Positions 27,010 to 36,752 are shown, counted from the first letter of the stretch. The stretch: DNA of 64,000 nt from Candidatus Marinarcus aquaticus (GCF_004116335.1 NZ_PDKN01000003.1:1-64000); one strand, 5' to 3'. The notes: a model not told the origin generated them from the sequence alone. Program-made: numbers and translations.

Positions 27010-27876
27010 ATGTCAGCCAAACAACGTGTGGGTGGTCCAGTTGTAAAGACCCTTTACAGACTCTATAAACTCTTTGGATACCACAGTGTCTACTACTCAC
27101 TTTATTTGGTCGTATTGTACTACTTTTTATTTGCGAAAAATGTGCGAATTGCGCTGAAAGATTACTACAAACATTTGGGCGTTGCCTTTAGTAATAAAAA
27201 CTTTTTTAAACACCTATTTAACTATGCCATTGCCACAAGTGACCGTTTCATTTCAAAAGCACATCCTGAGCACTATGATTTTATTAACCAAAACAGAGAA
27301 CTGCTTTTAAGTGAGATACAAAACGGTGCCATCTTACTTTCCAATCACTTTGGAGGGTGGGCCGTTGCAAGCAACTATTTCAATGCTTCAAATGTCAAAG
27401 TCAATGTCGTGATGAATGAAGCGATGATTCAAAATGCCAAAGAGTTTGAATCCATGATCAGCAAAAAAAATGAAGCGTGCGTACAAATTATTGATTTATC
27501 CAAAGGAAACATCGCTACTTCTATTGCGATTGGAAATGCACTGTTAAACAATGAATCTGTTGCTTTTATGGGGGATAGAGCTTTAAATGAAAAATATGAA
27601 CACTCTGTAAACTTTTTTAATGAACCAGCAAATTTTAATAAAAACCCTTTTTTAATTGCTTATAAAACACAAAAACCCATCATGGTCATTTTTGTGGTCT
27701 ATAAAAAAATCAGAACCTATGAAATGGTATTTGAAAAAATTGAACTTGATTATACTTTACGTGAAAATGAGGCCATCAATAAAGGAGTCGAACAGTACGT
27801 GCACATCTTAAGTGACATGCTGAAACAACACCCAGACCAATGGTTTAATTTTTATAAATTTTGGGAGAAAAAATGA
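27010..27876 (+). CDS. LpxL/HtrB-like lysophospholipid acyltransferase
   Basis: 288 residues from the ATG after the glycosyltransferase stop (AAAGGGA upstream). An N-terminal hydrophobic helix (YYSLYLVVLYYFLF) anchors it to the membrane. ILLSNHFGGWAVASNYF near residue 108 is the acyltransferase motif I. The usual HX4D/E reads HFGGWA, so the acidic partner is replaced by alanine. FMGDRALNE near 180 is the usual later block. Such enzymes are constant in APE clusters and are thought to attach the acyl product to a membrane anchor. It overlaps the lyase start (ATGA). Confidence 0.82.
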   Translation: MSAKQRVGGPVVKTLYRLYKLFGYHSVYYSLYLVVLYYFLFAKNVRIALKDYYKHLGVAFSNKNFFKHLFNYAIATSDRFISKAHPEHYDFINQNRELLLSEIQNGAILLSNHFGGWAVASNYFNASNVKVNVVMNEAMIQNAKEFESMISKKNEACVQIIDLSKGNIATSIAIGNALLNNESVAFMGDRALNEKYEHSVNFFNEPANFNKNPFLIAYKTQKPIMVIFVVYKKIRTYEMVFEKIELDYTLRENEAINKGVEQYVHILSDMLKQHPDQWFNFYKFWEKK

Positions 27877-29393
27877 ACCTATCAATTGACAAGAGATACA
27901 TCACTTTAGATGAGATTATCCAAGCATCGCAAGTAAATATCTCAACTGACCAAGTATTTTTAGACTATATCAACAAAACACACGACTTTTTGATGAATCA
28001 AATTCGTGATGGTAAGCCTATTTATGGAATTACAACAGGATATGGTGCCAGCGGTAAAAACTACGTTACGTTTGAAGACAGTAAAACCTTACAAAAAAAT
28101 CTTTTCAGATTTCATGGTTGTGGTATTGGGAAAAACCTTTCTCATAAAGTATGCCGATATGCAGTAATCATGAGAACCATCTCATTGAGTAAAGCACGTT
28201 CGGGAGTGAGCGTTGAACTGCTTCACCGACTTGAAATGCTGGTACAAAAAGATATTATCCCAGTAATTCCATCTCAGGGTTCAGTGGGAGCAAGTGGTGA
28301 TTTAACGCCGCTTTCATATATTGCAGCTGTTATTGCAGGTGAGCGAGAAGTATACTATCAAGGTGAGATTAAACCTGCCATTGAAGTGTATGAGAGTTTA
28401 GGCATAACTCCCTATGAGTTTAAACCTAAAGAAGCGTTAGCCATCATGAATGGTACAACCATCATGAGTGCCATTGCTTTAGCAGCCATTGAAGAGTTTG
28501 AAGTCATTTTAGACTCAATGGAATCATATGTTGCAGGGATGTTTGAAGTGCTTTTAGGAGATGATACGCCTGTTGCAGACTTTGTACATGACTCAAAACC
28601 ATTCAGTGGTCAAATTGCCACGGCAAAAAACATCCAAAACAAAATTGCTGGGTCTAAACTCACTCACGGAAGAGATGACCGATACGATAAATTCTTTGCA
28701 GATAATGATTTAAATATCCAAGACAACTACTCAATGCGTTGTGCACCACAAGTTTTAGGTGTGGTTCGAGATAATTTAGACATCTCTAAAAAATGGGTGG
28801 AAACAGAGATTAATTCCGTCAATGATAACCCGCTTATTGATGGAGAGAATGAAAAAATCTATACTTCTGGAAACTTCTATGGTGGATATGTTGCACACGC
28901 AATGGATACCCTTAAAATTTGTGCAGCTAATTTAGCAGACTTATTGGATAAAGAGTTTGCTCTGTTAGTTGACCACAAGTTTAACCGAGGATTAGGGGAG
29001 AACTTAAAACTCTCTCATGAACCATTTTACCATGGATTTAAAGCAATGCAAATCAGCTTAAGTTCTTTAAGTGCTGATGTGATTAAAAATACAACGGCTG
29101 CTTCCATTCACTCACGACCAACCGAGTCATTGAACCAAGATAAAGTCTCAATGGGTACCACTGCGGCGAATGATTTTGCTAAAATGATTCCAGAACTTTA
29201 TAACATGCTCTCCATAGCATTTATTGGTATGGCACAAGCCGTGGATATTCGAGGAAATGACCAAGTATCTCCACACCTTAAAAATATCTACAATGCAACG
29301 CGAGAGATTGTTAAACCTTTATATGAAGACAGAAGAATGGACATTGATATTGTAGAGATGTACAAACTTTTAGAAGCTGGAACATTCAAATAA
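27873..29393 (+). CDS. Aromatic amino acid ammonia-lyase (HAL/TAL family)
   Basis: 506 residues from the ATG at 27873 (GGGAGA upstream; overlaps the acyltransferase stop). The MIO cofactor triad Ala-Ser-Gly is in GSVGASGDLTPLSY near 142. YGITTGYGASGKN near 50 holds the catalytic tyrosine, and NDNPLIDGE and QDNYSMRCAPQ are conserved later. It would deaminate tyrosine (or histidine/phenylalanine) to an aryl acrylate. Context points to 4-coumarate as the starter of an aryl polyene: there is no hut operon, and a ligase, KS and ACPs follow. The selectivity region reads FRFHGCG, not the SH of typical histidases. Confidence 0.9.
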   Translation: MNLSIDKRYITLDEIIQASQVNISTDQVFLDYINKTHDFLMNQIRDGKPIYGITTGYGASGKNYVTFEDSKTLQKNLFRFHGCGIGKNLSHKVCRYAVIMRTISLSKARSGVSVELLHRLEMLVQKDIIPVIPSQGSVGASGDLTPLSYIAAVIAGEREVYYQGEIKPAIEVYESLGITPYEFKPKEALAIMNGTTIMSAIALAAIEEFEVILDSMESYVAGMFEVLLGDDTPVADFVHDSKPFSGQIATAKNIQNKIAGSKLTHGRDDRYDKFFADNDLNIQDNYSMRCAPQVLGVVRDNLDISKKWVETEINSVNDNPLIDGENEKIYTSGNFYGGYVAHAMDTLKICAANLADLLDKEFALLVDHKFNRGLGENLKLSHEPFYHGFKAMQISLSSLSADVIKNTTAASIHSRPTESLNQDKVSMGTTAANDFAKMIPELYNMLSIAFIGMAQAVDIRGNDQVSPHLKNIYNATREIVKPLYEDRRMDIDIVEMYKLLEAGTFK

Positions 29394-29404
29394 AAGAGGT
29401 TGTC

Positions 29405-30109
29405 ATGGAAAGAAAAAGAGTATTAGTCACAGGAGCAACAGGAAGTATTGGGGAAGCCATCGTTAAAGAGTATGCCCAAAATGGTTACTTTGTTATCATC
29501 CACTACAACAGCAATCAAGAAAAAGCACAAGCACTGCTTGAAAGCATTGATAATGTGGGTGAACTTATTACGTTTAACATGCAAGATAAGGCTTCGATTA
29601 AATCTGCTTTAGAAGATATCACCGTGGATGTGTTAATCAATAATGCAGGTATTATAAAAGACAACCTCTTTTTCTTTATGAGTGATGATGAGTGGGAAGA
29701 TGTGATTAACACCAACCTTACAGGAATGTACTACGTTACGAAGATGATTTCAAAAAACATGATGATGCAAAAGAGTGGAAGCATTGTTAATGTGGCTTCG
29801 ATTTCAGGTCTGGGAGGCAATGCAGGGCAAGCCAACTACAGTGCAAGCAAAGGAGGCGTGATTGCCTTTACAAAAACGCTTTCAATTGAACTTGGACGAT
29901 ACAACATTCGAGTGAATGCACTCGCCCCAGGTATCATTGAATCAGAAATGATTGAGAACATTCCAAACACCAAAGAGTTAAAAAAAGGAATTCCTTTAGG
30001 ACGATTTGGACAAGCACAAGAAGTAGCACAATGTGCTTACTTTATAGGAAACAGTGCAACCTATGTCAGTGGAGAGGTTCTGAATATCAGTGGGGCAATG
30101 GTGCGTTAA
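29405..30109 (+). CDS. 3-oxoacyl-ACP reductase (FabG-like, SDR)
   Basis: A 234-residue classical short-chain dehydrogenase. Visible are VTGATGSIGEAIV (cofactor), NNAGIIKD near 76, NVASISG with the catalytic serine near 130, and YSASKGG with the Tyr-Lys pair near 144. It would reduce the 3-oxoacyl-ACP after each condensation, before dehydration, as the ketoreductase of aryl polyene clusters does. It lies 11 bases after the lyase gene and 3 bases before the membrane protein gene. Confidence 0.92.
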   Translation: MERKRVLVTGATGSIGEAIVKEYAQNGYFVIIHYNSNQEKAQALLESIDNVGELITFNMQDKASIKSALEDITVDVLINNAGIIKDNLFFFMSDDEWEDVINTNLTGMYYVTKMISKNMMMQKSGSIVNVASISGLGGNAGQANYSASKGGVIAFTKTLSIELGRYNIRVNALAPGIIESEMIENIPNTKELKKGIPLGRFGQAQEVAQCAYFIGNSATYVSGEVLNISGAMVR

Positions 30110-30112
30110 CGC

Positions 30113-30652
30113 ATGAATACCCTACTGGCAATTGTTTATGCACCATTGGTTTTTTATGCCTTAAAAACCTTTGATATCAAAATGGTCTCAGTGGCCATCA
30201 TGATTGCCAGTTTACTTTGGACACTTGCTTTAATCAAAAAAGGATTCAAAGCAATTTTATACCCTCTTTTGTACCTCATCGTAGGATTAATGACTTTTCT
30301 TTTAGATGATTTTATGGTTCTAAAAATCTTACCTTTACTTATCACTGCATTTATTACAGCTGTTATTACGCTTTCATACATTAAAAAAGAGTCCATTATT
30401 TTGCACTTTGTCAAACGTTTCTCAAAAAAAGAGTTCAATGAACAACAAGAGGTCTATATAGAGCGTTCCACTCTTTTTTGGGTGATGGTATCGCTTCTTA
30501 ATCTTGGGCTTCATTTATACGCATATCTGAGTGTTGATATCAACTTTTGGGTATTTTACAGCTCCATTGGAGGTTATGCCCTGCTTTTATTAGCTGGACT
30601 GTTTCAGTTTTTACATAAAACATTTATTTTTGATAAAAGAGTGAATGGCTGA
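30113..30652 (+). CDS. COG4648-type membrane protein of APE clusters
   Basis: A 179-residue membrane protein with about six spans. A central soluble segment (KRFSKKEFNEQQEVYIERSTLFW region, about residues 100-122) is typical of the COG4648 group that accompanies aryl polyene genes; its biochemical role is unknown. It starts 3 bases after the ketoreductase and its stop overlaps the radical SAM start by one base. Confidence 0.75.
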   Translation: MNTLLAIVYAPLVFYALKTFDIKMVSVAIMIASLLWTLALIKKGFKAILYPLLYLIVGLMTFLLDDFMVLKILPLLITAFITAVITLSYIKKESIILHFVKRFSKKEFNEQQEVYIERSTLFWVMVSLLNLGLHLYAYLSVDINFWVFYSSIGGYALLLLAGLFQFLHKTFIFDKRVNG

Positions 30653-32079
30653 TGGATATTATATTTGTAAATCCCCCGTATGAACAGATTGCCAAAGGGT
30701 TTGATTGTGTACGACATATCTCAAACCAATCACCCTCTTTAGGGCTTTTACATTTAGCAGCACAAGTGATTGAAGATGGTTTTTCTTGCTCTATCATTGA
30801 GTGTGCGATTGAAAGACTCAGTATTGAAGAAACCGTTGAGAAAATCTTAGAACACAATCCAAAATTTGTGGGCATCACACTTTTTACAGTGGGAGTACAC
30901 AATGCCAACTTGATTGCCAAAGCTTTGAAAGAAAAAGCACCTCATATCACCATCTTAGTTGGGGGTCCTCACATCTCATCGATGGGAATGGAAACCATGG
31001 AGCGTTTTCAAAGTTTTGATATTGCGGTGATGAATGAAGGAGAAATCACTCTTTCTAAACTCTTACCCGCACTTAAAAACAACCAAGACATCTCTAATGT
31101 AGAAGACATCATTTACAGAGACCAAAATCAACTTGTTCAAACAACCAACAGAACAATACAAATAGAACTGGATGACCTGCCTCTGCCTTCTTGGCATTTG
31201 TTGCCTAACTTTCCAAAAGGGTATCCTTTAACAGTTTTTGATTATCCCAAAGGACCCGTGGCTACTTTTTCTGCTTCAAGAGGCTGTCCATTTAAATGCG
31301 AGTTTTGTGATACCTCTACATTTGGAGCAAAGATTCGGTACTACTCGCCACAAAAAGTGTTTGAAATCATGCAGTATCTTCAAAACACTTATGGCATCAC
31401 GCATCTGCAATTTGTGGATGATTTGTTTGTGGCCAGTAAAAAACGTATTTTAAAACTGTGCGAACTCATCATTGAAAGCAATTTTAAAATGACATGGAGT
31501 TGTACGGCACGTGTTGACAGCATTAACCCTGAAATTCTTCATCAAATGAAAAAAGCGGGATGTTGGGAAATCAGCTACGGTTTGGAATCAGGAAGTGATG
31601 CCATGCTTAAAAATATGCGAAAAGCCACCAAAACAGAGCAAGCACGTAATGCGGTGCAATGGACACATGACGCGGGTATTCGATGCAAAGGACTTTTAAT
31701 GTTGGGGTATCCAGGTGAAGATGAAAGCACTATTGCACAGACCAAAGCCTTTGTTAAAGAGTTGCCATTGACAACCATGAATCTCTCAAAATTCACACCT
31801 TATCCAGGCTCCCCTATTTATATCAAACTCTATGGTACCTCTATGAGAGATGAGGATTGGGACAGAATGAACGGGATGAACTTCATCTATGAACCTGAAC
31901 ATGTGAGTATGGAAAAACTGCACTTTGAGTATCGAAATATTTTAGAAGGTTTTTACCAACGTCCTCAAATTGCGCATCACTATGTTAAAATGATATTGAG
32001 ATATCCAACGCATCTTATGCGATTGCTCAAATTTGGCTTGTGTTCTTTTAAAGCCAAATATCTCAAAAAGGCACGATAA
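30652..32079 (+). CDS. B12-binding domain radical SAM protein
   Basis: A 475-residue enzyme. The N-terminal half is a cobalamin-binding Rossmann fold (DIIFVNPPYEQIAKG, GLLHLAAQVIEDG, ILVGGPHISS), without the DxHxxG lower-ligand motif. The radical SAM barrel has its 4Fe-4S ligands in RGCPFKCEFCDT near residue 210, followed by FVDDLFVASKKRI and YGLESGSDAMLK. Class B enzymes of this layout methylate unreactive carbons or carry out rearrangements. No ordinary methyltransferase is present in the cluster, so ring C-methylation is a reasonable inference. It is embedded between two APE genes. Confidence 0.88.
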   Translation: MDIIFVNPPYEQIAKGFDCVRHISNQSPSLGLLHLAAQVIEDGFSCSIIECAIERLSIEETVEKILEHNPKFVGITLFTVGVHNANLIAKALKEKAPHITILVGGPHISSMGMETMERFQSFDIAVMNEGEITLSKLLPALKNNQDISNVEDIIYRDQNQLVQTTNRTIQIELDDLPLPSWHLLPNFPKGYPLTVFDYPKGPVATFSASRGCPFKCEFCDTSTFGAKIRYYSPQKVFEIMQYLQNTYGITHLQFVDDLFVASKKRILKLCELIIESNFKMTWSCTARVDSINPEILHQMKKAGCWEISYGLESGSDAMLKNMRKATKTEQARNAVQWTHDAGIRCKGLLMLGYPGEDESTIAQTKAFVKELPLTTMNLSKFTPYPGSPIYIKLYGTSMRDEDWDRMNGMNFIYEPEHVSMEKLHFEYRNILEGFYQRPQIAHHYVKMILRYPTHLMRLLKFGLCSFKAKYLKKAR

Positions 32080-32544
32080 ATGTTTAAAGCACTGTTGATA
32101 TATATTTTCTTACTTCAAGCACTCTATGCACAAACGATTGCATTTAAAGAGGAGCGTTTTTTTCAAGCTTTGAATAACTCTGTGTATAAAACAGGCGTCA
32201 TCACCTTTGAAAAAAAGAGCATACAACTTCAATACGATAACTCACCACAAATTTTTATATTTAAGAACAATCAACTGATTGAAACGTCAACCAATACCAT
32301 CATCAAAAATCAAGCATCCATTATCTATTTTACCATTTTACAAGCTCTTTTTAATGAGGACTCAACGACTTTAAAGTACTACTTTACACTTGATAAAAAA
32401 GAAAAGATCCATCTACTTATTCCAAAAGAGCAAATCAGAAACTCTATTGATAAAATAGAGTATGAGAAAAAAGAGCACCAGTTACAACAACTTCGTGTCA
32501 TTTTAAAAAACAGCGATAGGATTGTCATTGAACCTCTTTATTAA
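32080..32544 (+). CDS. LolA-like periplasmic carrier
   Basis: 154 residues with a signal peptide (MFKALLIYIFLLQALYAQ). The mature part is beta-rich (SVYKTGVITFEKKSIQLQY, QIFIFKNNQLIE) and has the LolA-like pattern of an outer membrane lipoprotein carrier. APE clusters usually contain such a protein next to an MMPL exporter, which suggests that it carries a hydrophobic product across the periplasm. Its start is directly after the radical SAM stop. Confidence 0.75.
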   Translation: MFKALLIYIFLLQALYAQTIAFKEERFFQALNNSVYKTGVITFEKKSIQLQYDNSPQIFIFKNNQLIETSTNTIIKNQASIIYFTILQALFNEDSTTLKYYFTLDKKEKIHLLIPKEQIRNSIDKIEYEKKEHQLQQLRVILKNSDRIVIEPLY

Positions 32545-34639
32545 ACGTCTTAACCTTATTGTCTTACTCATTTGTGCAACTCTTTTTTTCACGCAAGGGT
32601 ACCATCATCACATCAGCAACTCTGTTCTCTCTATTTTACCTAAAGGGGAAAACAAAGAGTTGCTTAAACACTATGACCAGTTTCAAAACAGTAAAACGCT
32701 GTTGGTTGCGTATAAAGGATTGGATGAGGCTTCATTTAAAGCTTTTCAAACGCTACAAGAAAAACTGCTGTCTTTAAAAGAGCTCACCCTTCAGACGGTT
32801 GAACCCAATGAAGCTTTTGAAGCGTATAAAAAAGAGTATGCACTTTATTACCAGACATTTAACCAAGAGAAGTTTCAAACCCTCAATACCCAACAAGAAC
32901 TTCAACAACTCTACACGCAACTGACTCAAAGTTTTTTTGCGCCACACATAAATACTCGGGACCCTTTTGGTCTTTTTAAAAACAGTACCACTGCAAACTC
33001 ACTTCAAATTCGAAACAATCAATTAAGTGTTTCCAACTATGGTTATGTGGCTGTTTTTAATATTGATTCAAATGTCAATACACTCAAAGCATATCAATCA
33101 CTTTATAAAACTTTACATGAACTCGTACCTCCCAATGAAAATATTAAAATGTTCAGTACACTTTTTTATTATGTTGAAAATGAACACGCCATCAAAAGCG
33201 ATGTGAATATCATCATCACGTTAGCTTTGCTTGTGCTGATTATTTTGTATGTCATCATTGTACGCAACATTCAACTGCTTTTTCATACGTTAACTGCCCT
33301 TCTTACTTCAACCGTAGTGGCCATGCTTTTTATTACTGTTGTTTATGAAGAGGTCTCTGTTTTTGTGATTGTCTTTGGGGTGTCCATCAGCTCTGTAGCA
33401 ATTGATTATATGTTTCACCACTACATGCATGACTACTACACTTCAAATAAAGGTTTTAACCAAGAGGTCTTTTATGGTTTTATGACCACCTTTATTGCTT
33501 TTTTTGTGGTCAGTTTTATCTCTTTTGATTTGATCAAACAGATTTCACTTTTTACGTTGGTTGCGCTTTGTATCTCTTATATTCAATTCGCATTTCTTTT
33601 TCCTATCATCAAGTTTAAAGCACCCAAGTGTCTGCCATTTGCCTTTGTCAACTACTCACTGCCTTCAAAATATATTCTTCTTTTTTCTGTTGTAGGGATT
33701 ATGGTAGGTACGTTTTTTATACGTTTAGATACCAACTTAAAAAATCTGGATTATGATAATAAGACACTTAAAGCACAAGAACAGTTTTTCAAACATCTCT
33801 TTGAACAACAACCCTCTCTTCCTTTAATTCTTACAGCAAATAATGTTGAAGCGTTGCTTGAAAATTTTGCTCAACTTCAAAAGCACTATACAACGGTGCA
33901 ATCTAAACTGGCTATGGTTGTGACCGCCCAACAATTTAAACAAACCAATGCACTGCTTCAAAGCAAAGCCTTTCAAATACTAAAAGAAGATATTCAAAAA
34001 AATGCCGTAACTTATGGATTTAATCCTGAATTTTTTAAAGCAAGTTATCAAAGCACAACCAAAGTGCCTCACTGGTCACTTGAAAAACTTCAAAGTATGG
34101 GCTTTGATATATTACAAGTCAATGACCAACTTGCCACATTGGTCACCGTCTCACAAAAAGAGTTTGCACAAAAATCCACACTAGAGTTTGCAAAACCATT
34201 GAGTTTGCGACTGATGTTTGAAGAGGCATTAAAAGCAATTCAACAGCAACTCATATTCTTAGGGGCCATTACTGTGATGATTATTTTTATACTTTTAGCC
34301 CTGATTACTCGTAAATCGTTTTTTAAAGCAGTAAACTTTTTACTCTTTCCATTAAGTATGATCATGCTCTTTAGTCTTACGACACCGTTTAATGTACTGC
34401 ACTTGTTTATGCTTTTTATTATTATGGCATTATGTATTGATTATGCGATTTATACCGCAAAGAGTCTGGATACTCAAACAAAAAAAGCTATAATATACTC
34501 ACTTTTAAGTACCTTTGCAGGATTTGGGGTACTGGTCTTCAGTCACATAAATGCCCTGCAATCTATTGGAAGTATTGCAACCATTGCGGTACTCTCACTT
34601 TTTATACTCTTAATTTTTTCAAAAAGGTTTTCTCAATGA
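32522..34639 (+). CDS. MMPL/RND-family exporter
   Basis: A 705-residue protein with two MMPL-type repeats. A first membrane helix (residues 10-25) is followed by a large periplasmic domain, then five to six spans around 230-370 and again around 575-700. VSISSVAIDYMFHHYMHDYY near 288 and LCIDYAIYTAKSLD near 636 are the matching TM4 motifs of each repeat. It would export the polyene lipid from the cytoplasmic membrane, handing it to the LolA-like carrier. The start is TTG inside the carrier gene (23-base overlap); its stop overlaps the ligase start. Confidence 0.88.
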   Translation: MSLNLFIKRLNLIVLLICATLFFTQGYHHHISNSVLSILPKGENKELLKHYDQFQNSKTLLVAYKGLDEASFKAFQTLQEKLLSLKELTLQTVEPNEAFEAYKKEYALYYQTFNQEKFQTLNTQQELQQLYTQLTQSFFAPHINTRDPFGLFKNSTTANSLQIRNNQLSVSNYGYVAVFNIDSNVNTLKAYQSLYKTLHELVPPNENIKMFSTLFYYVENEHAIKSDVNIIITLALLVLIILYVIIVRNIQLLFHTLTALLTSTVVAMLFITVVYEEVSVFVIVFGVSISSVAIDYMFHHYMHDYYTSNKGFNQEVFYGFMTTFIAFFVVSFISFDLIKQISLFTLVALCISYIQFAFLFPIIKFKAPKCLPFAFVNYSLPSKYILLFSVVGIMVGTFFIRLDTNLKNLDYDNKTLKAQEQFFKHLFEQQPSLPLILTANNVEALLENFAQLQKHYTTVQSKLAMVVTAQQFKQTNALLQSKAFQILKEDIQKNAVTYGFNPEFFKASYQSTTKVPHWSLEKLQSMGFDILQVNDQLATLVTVSQKEFAQKSTLEFAKPLSLRLMFEEALKAIQQQLIFLGAITVMIIFILLALITRKSFFKAVNFLLFPLSMIMLFSLTTPFNVLHLFMLFIIMALCIDYAIYTAKSLDTQTKKAIIYSLLSTFAGFGVLVFSHINALQSIGSIATIAVLSLFILLIFSKRFSQ

Positions 34640-35853
34640 ATCTGATCGTTTATCACGATGACTTATCTGTAACCAAACACGCTTTAGAAAAAGAGCACTT
34701 TCATAATCCTTCCATTCAAAACAAAGTAGGATATATCGGTTCAGATAAAAAAGAGAACAATGCCTTGCAATTTTTTGAAAGTTTTTACAATGATGGCAAA
34801 GCCATCTTGTTTGACCATACCAATAAAGTCATCTCACAAAAACTACAAACACTGGGTATACAACCTTTTGGTTCAAAGACTCCTACACCCACTATTTTTG
34901 ATGAGAAAGATTTTTCAATGATGTACTTTACAAGTGGAAGTACAGGAGAGTCTGTGGGCGCACTCAAAACCAAACAGCATCTTTTAGAAGAGATCAAAGT
35001 CTTAACGCAACTCTTTAGCAGTAAAAAAATCAAACGTGTGGTGGTCACCGTTCCATTTATTCATATTTACGGTACGTTGTTTGGTCTTTTGTATCCTTTG
35101 TTAAATGGTTTGGATATTATTTTAAAAGAGCATTTTTTACCGCATGATTTACTTCACTTAATTGATGAACACTCACTTGTGGTAACAACACCTTTATACA
35201 TCAAAGCACTAAATAAAATTGGGGAGCACAAAGATCTTTCAAACAGTACATTTGTGAGCTCCACTGGGCCATTGGATGCACAAAGTGCAGTGACCTTTTC
35301 TCAAAAGTTTAACACCGATGTCATCCAAATATTTGGTTCAACGGAAACAGGTGGAATTGCCTATAAAACAAACGATGAAACACTTTGGACGCCTTTAGAG
35401 AGTGTAAAGGTATCCACGAATGAGCAAAGTGAACTTCAAATTGCGTCTGCATTTGTATCAGATGAGTTGTATGAAAATGGTTTTAAAACCATCAATGGTG
35501 TGGTTCAAAGTTTTGACTATGTCGAACTCAATGCGCATAACCAGTTCAAACTCATTGGTCGCAGTTCTCAGATTTTAAAGATTGCAGGTAAACGTTACTC
35601 CACCATACAAATAGAGCACATTTTAGAAGAGCAAGAGGATATTGCCAAAGCCTTGGTTTTTGTAGAGCATGTGGATGATGCCTTAAAAGATGAAATTTTG
35701 GATATCACCTTAGAGACAAAAACGCCTTATACAACCAAACAGATTAAACAAATTTTGCAACACAATCTATCGAATTTGAAGTTTTCCATAAAACTCACAC
35801 TTGTAGAGCATATCCCCACTTCAAGTGTGGGTAAAAAATTGAAAATAACCTAA
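34636..35853 (+). CDS. AMP-dependent acyl/aryl-ACP ligase
   Basis: A 405-residue adenylate-forming enzyme. FTSGSTGESVGALKT near residue 97 is the ATP-binding P-loop, QIFGSTETGGIAYKT near 233 is the A5 region, and IGRSSQILKIAGKRYSTIQIE near 310 is the hinge. Length is shorter than most acyl-CoA ligases but fits the ApeH-like ligases of aryl polyene clusters. It would activate the aryl acrylate made by the ammonia-lyase and load it on an ACP. It overlaps the exporter by 4 bases. Confidence 0.88.
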   Translation: MNLIVYHDDLSVTKHALEKEHFHNPSIQNKVGYIGSDKKENNALQFFESFYNDGKAILFDHTNKVISQKLQTLGIQPFGSKTPTPTIFDEKDFSMMYFTSGSTGESVGALKTKQHLLEEIKVLTQLFSSKKIKRVVVTVPFIHIYGTLFGLLYPLLNGLDIILKEHFLPHDLLHLIDEHSLVVTTPLYIKALNKIGEHKDLSNSTFVSSTGPLDAQSAVTFSQKFNTDVIQIFGSTETGGIAYKTNDETLWTPLESVKVSTNEQSELQIASAFVSDELYENGFKTINGVVQSFDYVELNAHNQFKLIGRSSQILKIAGKRYSTIQIEHILEEQEDIAKALVFVEHVDDALKDEILDITLETKTPYTTKQIKQILQHNLSNLKFSIKLTLVEHIPTSSVGKKLKIT

Positions 35854-35854
35854 G

Positions 35855-35873
35855 TTTTGATATACTTTCAAAA
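35855..35873 (+). promoter_or_regulatory. Putative internal promoter/operator before the ABC transporter
   Basis: The 35-base gap between ligase and ABC ATPase holds TTTTGATATACTTTCAAAA. TATACT is a good extended -10, and the 19-base block is nearly the same as the palindrome at 25942-25960 (8-base identical left arm, 7 of 8 in the right arm). It suggests a second start point for the right half of the plus arm under the same control. Confidence 0.4.
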
Positions 35874-35888
35874 ATTTAAAGAGAGAAA

Positions 35889-36752
35889 ATGTCCATAAAA
35901 ATAGAGAACTTGAAGAAGTCTTATGACCAACAAACCATTTTAAACAATCTGAGCCTCACTATTGAAGAGGGTTCTGTATTTGGTCTTTTAGGTCCCAATG
36001 GTGCAGGAAAAACCACCTTGGTCTCTATTTTAAATTTTCTGATTCCTAAAAACAGTGGACAGATTTCTGTTTGTGGTTACGATTTGGACCATCATGCCAA
36101 AGAGATTAAACAAATTTGCAGTTATGTACCACAAACTTATGCCTTTTATCCCAAGCTTACCACGTATGAAAACCTTGAGTTTTTTGGTGCCTTGTATGGT
36201 TTAAAAAACCAAGCCTTAAAAGATAAAATTGATGAGTGCATCGAAGCCACCTCTTTACAAAACTATGTGAACAAACAAGCACATACGTATTCAGGAGGAC
36301 TGAAACGTCGTCTTAATATTGCCATTGGACTTTTAAATGACCCCAAAGTTTTATATTTGGACGAACCCACTGTTGGTATTGACCCACAATCTCGAAACTA
36401 TATTTTAAATGTGATTAAAAACATCAACAAAGAGAAAAACACAACGATTATTTATACCTCGCACTACATGGAAGAGGTGGAATTTTTGTGTGATGATATC
36501 GCTATTTTAGACCATGGAGAGATTATATTGCATGAAAAAAAAGAGCAACTGATACAACAAAGTGCACAAATACACATTGAGCTTGAAACGGGTGAAAAGA
36601 GATCCATAGAGACTCAAAATGGGTTTAATGCCCTTGTGGATTACTGCAGTGAACTGAAATTGCATAATCAAAACATCAAGCACATTGAGTTTGGACATAA
36701 AAATTTAGAAGCGATGTTTTTATCATTGACAAAACAGGATTTAAGAGACTGA
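35889..36752 (+). CDS. ABC transporter ATP-binding protein
   Basis: A 287-residue ABC-2-type ATPase. The Walker A motif is LGPNGAGKTTLVS near 34, the Q-loop VPQTYAFYP near 80, the signature YSGGLKRRLNIAIGLL near 136 and the Walker B motif VLYLDEPTVGIDPQ near 155, with the H-loop in YTSHYMEEV. It is followed without a gap by its permease (1-base overlap). In this cluster it may move the product or a precursor across the inner membrane, or protect the cell. Confidence 0.92.
   Translation: MSIKIENLKKSYDQQTILNNLSLTIEEGSVFGLLGPNGAGKTTLVSILNFLIPKNSGQISVCGYDLDHHAKEIKQICSYVPQTYAFYPKLTTYENLEFFGALYGLKNQALKDKIDECIEATSLQNYVNKQAHTYSGGLKRRLNIAIGLLNDPKVLYLDEPTVGIDPQSRNYILNVIKNINKEKNTTIIYTSHYMEEVEFLCDDIAILDHGEIILHEKKEQLIQQSAQIHIELETGEKRSIETQNGFNALVDYCSELKLHNQNIKHIEFGHKNLEAMFLSLTKQDLRD

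Noticed and set aside
27873-29393. Histidine utilisation (HutH) reading of the ammonia-lyase
   Set aside because: No other hut gene is present, the selectivity region is not of the histidase type, and the gene is embedded in polyketide genes.
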